DNA of 64,000 nucleotides from NCBI GenBank assembly GCA_009746045.1, contig RPFO01000275.1, positions 314,308-378,307 on the forward strand. Reading direction: 5' to 3'. Positions 31,085 through 43,100 of the stretch are shown here, one piece after another. Within the stretch, counting starts at the first letter, position 1. Each line of letters opens with the position of its first letter. This stretch comes from Mesostigma viride. Its lineage: Eukaryota > Streptophyta > Mesostigmatophyceae > Mesostigmatales > Mesostigmataceae. The notes below the pieces were generated by a model. It saw only the letters and a list, made by a program, of their open reading frames with translations. It had not been told where the DNA came from and ran no database searches. Both the position numbers and the translations under genes were made by a program.

Positions 31085-32280
31085 ACAAATGAGCTAATGC
31101 AGTCAATGGCTGACGGCGGTATGGATATGACGGCGGAGCTCAGAACTTTTGCGTATTCGAGCCCCGTTCGCATCCCAGCCACCCCGGCAGGATGATGCAG
31201 GCGACCTCCCGCCGCTCTCCTATGCAGACCTGCTGTGATCGACAGCGACCGCCTCAACCACTGACGCCATCGATCGCTACGAAACTTCAGGAGCTTGAAG
31301 ACCTTCGCCAGGCAAAACAACAGGAGGCCACCGACCGCGCTCGCCGCGAGTGCCGGGTGGTGCTGCGTTGTTTCCCCCAGAAGCCAGGTGAGACGTCAAC
31401 CACTCTTGCCGACGAGCTCGAGGACCAGCTCCTTACCCTCGTGGGCCTGGTACGTAGGTGAGGTAGAACTGCGTGCATGGGTGCCACCGCCTTTCCCACT
31501 CACGGGACAAGGCGGTTCCCCCACCAGTTCTGCTCACCTTCCCCTCCCCTGAGGACAAGCAGCGGTTCCTTTCTCGTCGCAAGAGGTTGCATGACCTCAC
31601 CTGGACGCTGGACGATGACCTGACCCCCGCTCAGCAGCAGCAGCAGCAGCGACGCGACCTGCATGTTCTGATCAGGCACTCCGCAAAGGTGAAAACCATT
31701 TGCGTTCAGTGCCGGGCCGCGCTGCATGTGGCCGGAATACCTCCGCCACAAGCAGGAGGTCCCCCCAGAAGCCCAAGGCCCCAGAAGCCCAAGGTGTACT
31801 GGAGGGGCGGGGACCTGATGATTGATCAACCACAAGATGTGGACGCCCCCTGCGGGCTAGCTAGAATAGCCCTAGCTTGTATTCATTGGTAGTCACTGCC
31901 GCCATGGCAGCCATGCCGGCCTAGCATGTTTGCCTAGCTGTGCCACCATATCTAGTCACGTGCACCGCTATACACACGGTACACAACCAGCCCTAGCCCG
32001 TCAGCCTAGCCCTTGTACAGCCATGCTGCGTCCTGGCTATGATCAGATTACTTGCCCACACTCCTTGTTATGATATATGCTCACATGGGTCTTATCGCAC
32101 CCACAGAACTTGCCGGATCGTCTATCGTGTCCGATTGCAGCTGTGGCATGCCTCTGGCATGAAGGAGAAAGGGGATCTCAATCTGCACTTTCTTCCTGTT
32201 GTGCACATACAGGGATGAAAAGCACTTCGGTGCTCCGTGACTCCCCAATGGGAGCACAAGTTTAATTAATTAATTAATCC
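31085..32280 (+). mobile_element. Diverged ORF1-only LINE relic
   Basis: A 5' UTR-like start (ATGGCTGACGGCGG...) is followed by broken frames that keep the ORF1 C-terminal signature PPPVLLTFPSPEDKQRFLSR, then RRKRLHDLTWTLDDDLTPAQ. In the intact copies this reads PPPLLLTFKTPADKISFLRR, then KTLFTLDDDLTLAQ. A CAG run expands the Q stretch. The 3' part is a divergent UTR that ends in GACTCCCCAATGGGAGCAC and an AATT tract. Several frameshifts separate the pieces. This is a second, older subfamily of the element at 51-55 kb. Confidence 0.7.
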
Positions 32281-33290
32281 ATTCGAGCCCCAAACTCAGT
32301 CAGATCACTTGCATTCGATGCGTCTTTCAAGACGCACTCGCCTGCCGGTACAACCGCGGTTTATACAGCTGAAGCGCACTATTGAAAAAGTTACGCGCGT
32401 GACAGGATTCAGGCTATGACGACCCCAAAAGCTAAACGCGGCCTGGAAAAGGCTGAGTCCCTGAGCCCAACCCATTCGCCATTGTTCTCACCCAGCCGTC
32501 CAAGGATTATGTACCCGCAAACCGGCCATCACCAGGCGCCTCGGCGGCGCCTCGCCTGAGCCCAAGTTCTAAACCCTGCCACGACCAGATATGGAGCCCC
32601 CTCGGCTTACCCCCATGCGATGAAAACTTTTCCTTATACCATCGGCCAGACGGTGTCTACCTGTCTGGTTCGGGCATGATGTCCTACAAATGCTATTCTC
32701 ATTGACACATGGTGTATAAAGCGAAGTGCTCAAGACAACAAGATGAGATTGGTAGGAAACCCCTAGGGCAAAGGAAAACAAGGTGAGAGACTGGTGAAGA
32801 AATGCTCTTATTCAGCGAGAAAATGTCCCATGGTGCTTCCAGGGTGCATGGCATGAGCACATGGGAACCCAATGCCAGCCTTCATTATGTGCCAAGGCAA
32901 CTGGCACCTCATAAGGCCTGTGAATGCCTCAGATCTCAACGGCTGTTGAACATTAGGAGGCCAGGGGAGGTCCAAAATGACTGATACAACATGACTACAC
33001 ACTACCAATCTGATGAAAGCTTTTGGCCTCCACCTTTTGGATCAGCCCCCCCCATAAGGGGGCATGCAAAAGGTACATGACTACCCTGGCACACACTCAG
33101 ATGCGCGGGCAAATTCAACACACCCATGCAACAGAAGGTGTCGCTCTTCCAAACAAAACACAATCAGTTTGGGTGGCAGACTTGCTACAACCTCTACGGT
33201 CTTCAAATGCCTGCACCTCAACAATTGTTTTGACATGCAAGCGCACACGGAACATATCACCGGTGGATTACAATGGCACAGCCCGTGCCG
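32281..33290. other. No gene seen (3' flank of ferritin)
   Basis: No coding evidence. On the minus strand TGTAAT (33273-33268) lies 22 bp past the ferritin stop. TGTAA is the polyadenylation signal in chlorophycean algae, so it may mark the ferritin 3' end, which would make a very short 3' UTR. Confidence 0.35.
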
Positions 33291-33294
33291 TCAC

Positions 33295-36200
33295 TCAGGG
33301 CGCCGCCCCAGCCGCCCCGGCACCCGCGTGGTTGCCCGGCTTGAGGGTGGCGTCCCAGTGCCACACGGGGTAGCCCTTGCCGATGCGGCGCAGCTGAGCC
33401 ACATAGTCCGACACTGTCTTGATGGCATCCACCTGGCAATGCGTATGGGTGAGGGCAGTCCACACAGACAGGGAGGGGCAAGGGGTGAGACAGGGGACAT
33501 GGCTACAGTCCGCAGAGGCATGCTCCATGCAGCACACCTGAAGGGGGGGGGGGGGGCGAGCGTTCCTCGGCGGCACACCCAGCAGATGCCCCTACACCGA
33601 CGCCTGGGGCGTATGGCACTAGAACAGCACGCATCCCATGGGGACAGAAAGACGAGCACCGCATCCAACCTCGAACCCGGGTGGCCTGCGTCCAGCCATG
33701 CCCTCGCCTTGACAGACAAACGCTAGCCTTATCTCCACAACAACCAAGTAAGACACCATTCGCCCAATACTGCCCACCAGGTTCCCCAATCGCTAACCAC
33801 CACCACTTTGTGCTAAGTAACGTACCCACCTGGCCCCCAGGAACGTGGCCCCCATGGCCCATGTACTTGCACCTACCAATCGAGGACTACCACTCATAAT
33901 ACCCTGCGTGCGCCACACCCACCTGCTCCCCCAGGAACGTGGCCCCCATGGCCCATGTACTTGCCCCTACCAATCGAGGACTACCACTCATAATACCCTG
34001 CGTGCGCCACACCCACCTGCTCCCCCAGGAACGTGGCCCCCATGGCCCATGTACTTGCCCCTACCAATCGAGGACTACCACTCATAATACCCTGCGTGCG
34101 CCACACCCACCTGCTCCCCCAGGAACGTGGCCTCAATGAAGTCGGCCATCTCCACATCGCCATGCTGGTCCGCAATCTGGCACACCCAACGAGGAGTCAG
34201 CGCCAGGTTGCACAGACAAAGGGCACGGTGAAGCAGGCGGGATCAGCTTTAGGACAGGGCTGGGTCCCAAACCCATGCCCAAACCCATGCCCGAACCCAT
34301 GTGAGCAAAAAAGGCAGACAAGGGCCCAAGGAAATCTTCATTTGCGCAAACAAGCTCACCTGCTGGTCACCTGCCCACCATTCCCTGACCTAGCCACCAT
34401 CGTGGCCCACTACACCTGACACCGGGGCCGCCCGCTGGAGACGATCACATGACATAGGAGCAGAAGAACCAAGGCCTGGATGCCGAGGCATATACGCCGC
34501 AGCCCACAAATCCTCGTCGTCATTACCCCCCCCCCCCCTTCTCACCTGGTGGCACTGCAGCAGCTTCTCGTTGGTGAGCTTCTCCAGCGAGAGGGTCAGC
34601 TCCATGGCTGCACACACACGCCACAACATGCGCACATCACCAAAGGCAACCAGCGCGGGGGCGCAAGCATGGGTCAGCGCGCGGGCAATGAGAGAGCCAC
34701 CTTGCGGACGTGCACGTTCAAAAGCACAGCAGCGGGTTATGCGCACGAGTGCACGCAGGAGGGGGCGGAGGGGGAGGCGGAGACATCGACACTGGGCAGG
34801 CAGCCGCTGTGCTCAAGGTCAGGCCTGGATAAAGAGGGGCATACGACAAGTATTGGGACAAAGACAAGGGCCGGGGCAGCCGCTCATGCGTACTAGTAGC
34901 GAGCAGCCGCTCACGCGCGGGGGGTAGCAGAATGCAGGCTATCCATGGGGGTGGGGGGACAGTTCAACAGACAAGGGGTTCCCATCCATGGATGGATGGG
35001 TGCATGTCGCCTAGACGTATCACAGACAAGCCTCTCCTATTATTAATTAAGAAAAGGCCATTCTAAATTAAGCATATGCATGGGCTACTGCTCCAACCAC
35101 CCCCAAATCCACCCAACCCCACGCCCCGCGGCCCCCAGCACAACGTTTCCAACCCCCTGTGCTACCCTGGGGACGGGGTGGCAACCACCGACGCACCCAG
35201 CACCTTGCTTGCGTACTTTTGCATGTGTGCAGCTGCCTACCGTACCGCGTGTCACCTTTCTCGTGGTGGCACGTGGGTCAACAAACCACCCACGCCGCCT
35301 ACACTCATTACAGCACCTCGCCCTACTCAAGGTGTGGGCTGAGCGCTTGCTTGCTTGCATTCATATGCGTGCGCGCATGTAGGGGGCTTCCTACCGTAGA
35401 GCGCGTCGCCCTTCTCTGGGTGGTCAAACTCCATCTGGGGAAGCATGATGGACTGCAGCTTGACGCGGCCACCGCGCTTGTTCTGCATGGCACACGCACA
35501 AACGAGCACACACAGATTCGCGCGCGATCACGCCCCAGCCCCCGCCCCAGCCCCCCGCCCCCGCGCACGCCCACGCCCACGCAGGCAACCAGGGGGGGCG
35601 GTGCACATCAACGGACGCGACGGTCAGGCATGAAAATGCTGGCAAGGTGTGGAGAGGACGTTGCAGGATGGTGGAGAAACTTGTGTAGGATGATGGAGAA
35701 TGCTCTGGTGAGGAGGCACCGCCGATACCAAGCACATGCCTCCGCCAAGGCATCAACAGCCTCATCTGGCATGGCCATGCTAGCCTCACCCGGCGGGTGC
35801 GGCGGGGCACCCCGCCTGCGTCTTCTGGCAACCATATGATATATATATTCATTGAGAATGATAGATTACACATGATATATATGCATATATGTACGCATGC
35901 TATCAACCGCTGTCACGTGGCTGTCCACCCATGCCTCCCCTGCTGTCCTCCGCTATGTTTCTTCACGGCAGCCAGCTGAGCTCGCAAAACTTATGTCACC
36001 ACCAGGGTACCACTCTGCCCCTACCACCCTACCTCCAGACCGTTTCCGTCACGGCCCATCTTTCCCACTGGGGGTGACAGCATACCTCGGCATACAACCA
36101 ACCCCGCTAGGTGCTACGACCAACCCCGCTAGGTGCTAAGACCAACCCCGCTAGGTGCTACGACCAACCCCGCTAGGTGCTACGACCAACCCCGCTAGGT

Positions 36201-36696
36201 GCTACGACCAACCCCGCTAGGTGCTACCAACCCCGCTAGGTGCTACGACCAACCCCGCTAGGTGCTACGACCAACCCCGCTAGGTGCTACGACCAACCCC
36301 GCTAGGTGCGACGACCAGCCCCGCTAGGTGCTACGACCAACCCCGCTAGGTGCTACCAACCCCGCTAGGTGCTACGACCAACCCCGCTAGGTGCTACGAC
36401 CAACCCCGCTAGGTGCTACCAACCCCGCTAGGTGCTACGGCCAACCCCGCTAGGTGCTACGACCAACCCCGCTAGGTGCTACGACCCACTACCGTATCAT
36501 CTCCCTCACGAATTTCCACTCCCTCATCCCCTCTCTACCCCATGTCCATCCCTACTACCCCATCCCCGCCACCTGGTACTCCCTGTTCTCCCCAAACCGC
36601 CACCCCCCCGGTACTCCCCTTCCCTCTTCAGCCACCCTCACCTGGTACTTTGTCGACAGCTCCCCATGCTCCCTCTCTCTCACACACACACACACA

Positions 36697-36728
<32 letters not shown>

Positions 36729-39453
36729 CCGCGCCCGCGCCCGCGCCCGCGCCCCGCCCCGCCCCCGCCCCCGCCCCCGCCCCGCCCCCGCCCCCGCCCC
36801 GCCCCCGCCCCGCCCCCGCCCCCGCCCGCCCCCCCCCCCGCCCGCCCCCGCCCCCCCCCCGCCCCGCCCCGCCCCGCCCGCCCCGCCCCCGCCCCGCCCC
36901 CGCCCCGCCCCCGCTCCCGCCCCGCCCCCGCCCCGCCCCGCCCCCCCGCCCCCGCCCCCCCCCCGCCCCCGCCCCCGCCCCCGCCCCGCCCGCCCCCGCC
37001 CCCGCCCCGCCCCGCCCCCGCCCCGCCCCGCCCCGCCCCACGCCCCCACACCCACACTATACTTAAGTGACCACACACATGGTAAAACAGTGACCGCCCC
37101 CCCTAACCTGGTACTCCATCAGCAGCTCCGCGTGCTCCCTCTCTTCAGCGCTGCTCTCCTTGAAGTACCTGCGGGCAAGGCAGTGACAGGGGGTGGCGGG
37201 GGGCACACGACACAGGGCACCTGCGGTCAGCACATGCCAGACGACAGGCACGCAGTCAGGGCGAGCGGCGGCGCTGCAGACGGCAGACCGCCCCATTCCG
37301 CGCGTGCGTGTGCGGGGGGGGCTACAAGCGGCCGCACACGCGAACATGTGCGCACAGATAGAGAAACGCGCGAGTGGACGGCTCTTCACAATTACTCAAA
37401 GCGCACGCAAACCACGAGCCAACACAATGATTGTCTTGACGACACCACGCTGGCTGGTGACAACAGGTGGCCCCATGCCCCTCACAGACACGGCGACGTG
37501 CACGCCTTTTAGCCATGACCTGTCGGCCACCACCCACAGGATTTGTGGCCGCCACGGCCCCAGACCACCCAGCATCATCCATCTGGCTGTATACCGCAGC
37601 ACCCCCCACCTTTCCGCACCAAGCAAGTTGCCCCAGCACAGGGCAGGGCAAGGCAAGGCAACCACAGGGACACGGATGCTGGCACCAGTATTGGCAACCC
37701 ACAAACCTGGCTTGCACACGGCCACTTTGGGCACCCACAATCATTGCCAACCACACCCACCGCTGCCCCGAACTTGTGCCTCAGCAAGCGGAGGCAGCTA
37801 TCCCCATCCACACGGCATCACCTAGCACAGCCACAGTGTTCGCTGTACTCTGACGCCACGCACCGCCAAGGTGGGCCCTCCCGCTGCCCATGTGTGCCTG
37901 GACCAGTGCCCCCCAGCAAAGCCCAGGGGCATGCAAGAGGCGCTACTGCTGCCACGCGGACACGACCCAGAACCATCGAGGGCGGCTCCTGACATGCACT
38001 AAGGCAAAAGGAAGACACACCGGAGAAGCGGGCACTCCCTACACCCATCAACGCCCAAATTAACGTGCCCCCATGCCCTCTTGCACAGTGTCCAGGCCAG
38101 CGTATCACCCGTGTGCACGCGACCCCACTTGGGGAACGTCTCGATGACCAGATAGTGTCGGCACCCAGCACTGCATTGAGGTTTTGCCACATGGCTTACT
38201 TGGCAAGCCCCGGCAGTGCCACCGTGTCGCGCGCAAAGTAGCAGTAGAGCGCGTGGTAGATGTACGACACGTTGTACTCCACGCTGGAGGGGACGAAGGA
38301 AGAGGGAGTTCAACAGTGTGTGGGGGGGGAGAGCAAGGGGGTTCCAACAGATGGGGGGGAGGAGCTTAGACTTATGACATTTTCTACTCCAGAGTGTAGG
38401 GAGCGCAGGGGGGGGGGGGGGAAACAACGGAGGAGGGGGAGAAGGAGCAAGGGGCGTCAACAGGTGGAGGTGGGGCAAGAGCATCGTGGGGAAAACCAAG
38501 CGCCGAGAATAGCCACGAGCGAAGATGTCACCAGAAAGCAAAGCACTCAGTCGGTGGAGCATTCAAAAGTCTGCACTCTGCCGTGCACAGAAAAAACGTT
38601 CTGCTACCAGCAGTGGAACTCGTTAATGTCACATCTCTACAGGCACACCCAGTGGCTAGCCATGACGAAAGCCGACGGGTACATGAGCGCGGCTATGCAA
38701 ATGGGCGGGTGTAGTCAGGTGCCGGCGGCCGGAGCAATCAGAATCTGCAGACAGGCTGCAGGGTCACCGACAAGAAAAAAGCGCGCGTCCTGGAGAACCA
38801 CGCGGAAAATCCGGCGGCCATGCCTCTCACCGCGGAACAACAATCCCTGTCGGACAAGTCCGTCATGTAAACTACGGCTGCGGTCCTCATACATGCACCC
38901 GCTAGATTGTAAAAAAAAAATGCCGCAATCTCGATGTGATGACCAATGTATTGCCGTCTTGGCAATACACGCCGAGACGGCTCGGTTACGACACAGCCTA
39001 GAATCGCTGCAGCCAGTCGGAATAAATGTGCGCGGCAGTGGTAACAGACTATTGAGAAGATACATTTGCGGGGTAAATTTAACTCCATGCGAAGTATCTC
39101 TCAACAAGGCTACAACGTGACAATTAAGCCCGTGCGTGCTCTTACTTGATTTGTTCGTTAATAGCCGCCTCGCAGGCTGGGTGATAGCCTTGCCTAGCCA
39201 ACGAAACGTTGGGAGTGGACACTTGAGCAAGATTGCTTTGCACTTCCTGGAATGGCTCGAAAACCACTCCAGTCAATCCAGTCTCGGCCTTGCGAGTCTC
39301 TGCCAAGACACGGAGGCTTTCCTTAGCCTGTGAGCTACGGATAACTGGTGCAGCACGGGAAATAGGCTTTCCCACCAGGAAGGCCTTGCCGGTCATGGGT
39401 GCAGTGCACCGGGCGCCGACAGCTACGGTTGTCATCGTCACAGAGGTTGCCAT
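33295..39453 (-). CDS. FER1: Plastid-type ferritin, seven exons
   Basis: Exons (minus) 39453-39146, 38283-38200, 37168-37108, 35482-35395, 34607-34546, 34176-34111 and 33432-33295 join in frame to 268 residues, all at GT-AG sites. Ferritin forms a 24-mer cage that oxidises and stores iron. An N-terminal region of about 50 residues rich in A, V, S, T and R looks like a plastid transit peptide. The plant-type extension follows ([30 protein letters not shown]). The four-helix bundle carries the ferroxidase residues: E and Y in [16 protein letters not shown], the EEREHAE motif, and Q in LGEQVDAI. The last helix ends [20 protein letters not shown]. The tail [13 protein letters not shown] is unusual. 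Introns are 862, 1031, 1625, 787, 369 and 678 bp. Introns 3 and 6 hold copies of the preceding exon's end with its splice donor. Confidence 0.95.
33909..34110 (-). repeat. Tandem copies of ferritin exon 6 end plus 5' splice site
   Basis: The 3' end of exon 6 (GCCACGTTCCTGGGGGAGCAG region) and the first part of intron 6 form a 94-bp unit. It occurs three times, with donors GTGGGTG at 34110, 34016 and 33922. The two downstream copies are virtually identical to each other and differ from the real one only at the join upstream (CATGGGGGCCACG in place of CATTGAGGCCACG). Use of the extra donors would place a stop (after [10 protein letters not shown]) in the message. Confidence 0.9.
36100..36484. 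repeat. 22-bp minisatellite in ferritin intron 3
   Basis: About 17 copies of a 22-bp unit (CTACGACCAACCCCGCTAGG TG), a few shortened to 16 bp by loss of CGACCA. It lies within the 1625-bp intron between exons 3 and 4. Confidence 0.95.
36686..37045. repeat. CACG run and CCCCGC/CCCCCG tract in ferritin intron 3
   Basis: A short (CA)n(CACG)n run is followed by about 310 bp of almost pure C/G made of CCCCGCC and CCCCCGC units, with C on plus and G on the sense strand of the gene. It is immediately downstream of the exon 3 donor in the transcript. G-quadruplex formation in the pre-mRNA is plausible. Confidence 0.92.
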
Positions 39454-40199
39454 TTTTCGTTAACTACACAGGGCGAAGCAACGAGAAATCAACTTCGTCG
39501 CAAAAAGCCGATACCTATCGTAATCGGGAAAATGTTACACGCTTCTGCCCGACGCTCGCACAAGGCCGACGTCACTTGCATCGTGGAGGCTTGGTCGGAG
39601 GCATGCATCTGCCGTTTCCCGAAACGGACGGAGGACGGGCAAGCCGTGGATTCCTAATAGACTTGCTCGACAACGGTGCGCTACTCAACTACGGAGTATG
39701 CAAGCAGGACATCTGATATCAACAGAAACTTGACCCATGGTAGCGTGGCTGCCTAGCTCAAGCCCGGTTTGCCTACTGTTGTGTAACGCGTGCCGTTTGC
39801 CTAGTGAGCACACGTATTGCACACGCTTGAACCAGCTCCCTCTGCGCGCGTCATACTTCGGGGCGCGACGCTCCAATACAGTACTGTACAGTACAGACTG
39901 TACTTTGTTCGCGCCATCGCAGGGGGACCCTTGAATGTTAGGAAGACGGACGCGACGCGACATGACACAGGGGGCACAGTGAACACCGACAGCGTCCAGC
40001 TCGTCCTCCATTGACAACTTTGACAAGGGAAATAAAATTGCGCACCGAGAGGACCGCGCAATTTCTCACGCCATTACAGCGTTTGGCTGAATTCGGCGTT
40101 AGTGGTAACTTCGTTGCAGAGACTTACAAGAAATTATGGCCTGTTTCCATTAGGGAATTTGGAGACCTCGCTTGTCAGTGCTTTTTTCTGTACGCGAAG
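39454..40199. promoter_or_regulatory. Divergent promoter between ferritin and PSMB5
   Basis: These 746 bp separate the two start codons, which point away from each other, so both promoters lie here. Four GTAC cores fall in 23 bp (39881, 39886, 39891, 39900) within AGTACTGTACAGTACAG. GTAC is the core bound by the copper/hypoxia regulator CRR1 in Chlamydomonas. A link to metal control of ferritin is inference. No TATA box stands out. Confidence 0.5.
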
Positions 40200-43100
40200 A
40201 TGGCGTTGCAATTGGACGTACCTTCGCTGGGCCCACCATCCACGTTCGTGCGGCGTCATGAGGCCTTGACGGATTTCGCTATGCCACCATCTTTCGAACT
40301 ACCAGATGTACCTGACGTAAGTCTGTGCTGATTTCTGCTCTATTGACTGTTCGTTCTCTTTCCTCGCGATTCAGTGTAGTGGTCTGTTTGCCGTCGAGCA
40401 GCTCATCACAGAACCCAGGCTGCTGGCATGGCCATACCTACGGACTTCTTTTACATCCACTCAACAATGGGGCCATACCTACGGACTTCTTTTACATCCA
40501 CTGAATTATGGGGCCGATTTTCGTGATCTTTGTCGTATTGATAGGAGGATAATTCCACACATGGCAGATGTCGATGTCATCAATTGGTGAATGTTGTGGC
40601 TGGTGGTTGGCTCCGTTTGTCACTCTGCAGCAGTTGCAGCAGTTGACTGTCTAATGGTCCGTCCATGGAAGAATTGAGCAGCACACGGCTAGCATATAAA
40701 GATATTAAAACGAGATGTTTCTCAGTGTTTTGCTGATTCTTGTCAATACTCACCAATTAGCCTCCAGGCTGAAGACACTAGAAGCTTGCAGTAAGGCCGA
40801 CCTGTGCAGGAATTCGCTCGTCTGTTGCTCCCAGCTGATCTTAGGCAGGGCTGGTAGGCTCCTTTGGCCTTGGAATCTAAGTTACACAGGCAAGAATTTG
40901 TGCTCGAGACCTGCCACTGATGGTTACAGTTGCTGGAGGGGCGTGATCCTGTGGTACCTGTACTTGCTGGCCGATTCAAGCAGCCTTTGTTGAGCATGTG
41001 TTTGTTGAGCATGCGCATACTCCATCCAGGGAGACGTGTCTGCAGGCGTGAGAAAGGCAGCGAGCGCGCGGTGGTGTCGATGGAATCGCGGCGGATGCCT
41101 CCCGTCATATGTCACCATCTTTCGTTCACATCCTCACGTCCACGCTATGCATCCACCATCCACCGCCTACCGCGCATGCCAACCTCATTTTCACACTTGG
41201 AGCCGCGAGCCTCTCCTGGGGGACAGCCTTGTGCGCACGCCGTAGCCCTCGCATCCTGCTTCGCGCCCGGACGCTACCAGCCCTCCCTCCTTGCGCCTGA
41301 TGCCCCCAGGTCATCCTTTTGCCCGTGCCCCCCACACACACATACGCCATCCACCACGCTCAGTTGGATAGCTTTGAGCGTGCGGCGATGGCCATGGTGA
41401 AGCCCTGTCACGGCACGACCACGCTGGCCTTCCTCTACCAGCACGGGGTGGTGGTTGCCGCCGACTCGCGCGCCAGCATGGGGTCGTATATTTGTGAGTG
41501 ACAGCACACCCACGCCCACACGCATGTTTGAGTATTGCCCAAGCATGAGGTCATACGACCGTGAGTGGTGATGCTTGTCTTGAAGATCGATATCATGCCT
41601 CTGTGAGTACCTGTCGCACTCACATGCACCTACGTGTGTGAGTGTGATGGGGCTGCGCTGTGATGGGGCCGCGCTGCATCCGTGAGTGCACGGCTGGCGG
41701 CCGCGTGTGCCACCGCCTGCCTGTCACGCCTGTCCAGGCGTTGTTGGGCGCGGGGCAGTGGGTGGGAAGGGAGCTCCCCTTGGCACCTCTCCGCTGCCGC
41801 GTCATCCCCCGCATGGACCCTGTGCCCTGGGCGATAAAACTATCTTTGGGGCCTAGCGGGCGGGGCGGGGCCAGTGCTTTTGTGTCGCCACGCTGGCATG
41901 TGCCCTGGCGCCCTTCCCTGTCGTGGCAGCATGCTTTTGATCCCCGCCGCAGACCCGTCCCACAAGTGCGCCCTTGGCATGCTTGTTCATGACCATTCCC
42001 TAGGACGCACTGGTCACTTGAACTTGCCTGTCACTCAAGCGCACCTTTCCCTCGGACGCACCTTTCCCTAGGACGCACCTTTCCCTCAAAGCACCTTTCC
42101 CTAGAAGGTACCGGCACACCCACATGGCATGCAGCCATGAGGATGCATGAATGCATGCACGCACACTCAGACACGCACGCATGCACGCACACTCAAGACA
42201 CGCACACATGCACGCACGCATGCATGCAGGCGCAGACAATCACAGGCCCTCCTGTACCCATGCAGGGCCATGGCTCCCCTGGGGTCATCCTGCCAAACTC
42301 ATGGTGGTTCGGTACAAGCAAGGTGTGGCACTGCCGCATCCACCCATGTCACACCCATGGTGACCACCCATATCTTAACCCCTCCATCCACCTGTTCGGA
42401 CGGGGTGAATGTGCTCCCCCCTTTCGCGTGCTCCCCCCTACCTAATGCTGCCGGCGGCTCCTGCACATGCGCGGGGGCTGTGGGTGCGCATGATTTATGT
42501 CGGGTGTCGGCGTGGCGCGCCGCCCTGTGTTGTTGTGGGCATGGTCCCCCTCCCTCAGCCTCGCAAACGGTGAAGAAGGTCATCGAGATCAACCCATATC
42601 TCCTGGGCACGATGGCGGGGGGGGCCGCCGACTGCCAGTTCTGGGAACGCAACCTGGGCATGCAGGTAGGTGATGGCGCATGCAGCACAGTAGGCGCTGA
42701 TCCGTTGGCAAGCGGGTGAGTAGGCAACCGTTGGCAAGCGGGTGGGCAGGCAACCGTAGGCAAGCGGGTGGGCAGGCAACCGTAGGCAAGCGGGTGGGCA
42801 GGCAACCGTTGGCAAGCGGGTGGGCAGGCAACTGTTGGCAAGCGGGTGGGCAGGCAACCGTTGGCAAGCGGGTGGGCAGGCAACCGTAGGCAAGCGGGTG
42901 GGCAGGCAACCGTTGGCAAGCGGGTGGGCAGGCAACCGTAGGCAAGCGGGTGGGCAGGCAACCGTTGGCAAGCGGGTGGGCAGGCAACTGTTGGCAAGCG
43001 GGTGGGCAGGCAACCGTTGGCAAGCGGGTGGGCAGGCAACCGTTGGCAAGCGGGTGGGCAGGCAACCGTAGGCAAGCGGGTGGGCAGGCAACCGTTGGCA

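Noticed and set aside
36432..37512. Pro/Arg-rich frames of up to 352 aa
   Set aside because: They read through the 22-bp minisatellite and CCCCGC tract in ferritin intron 3, opposite to the real gene.
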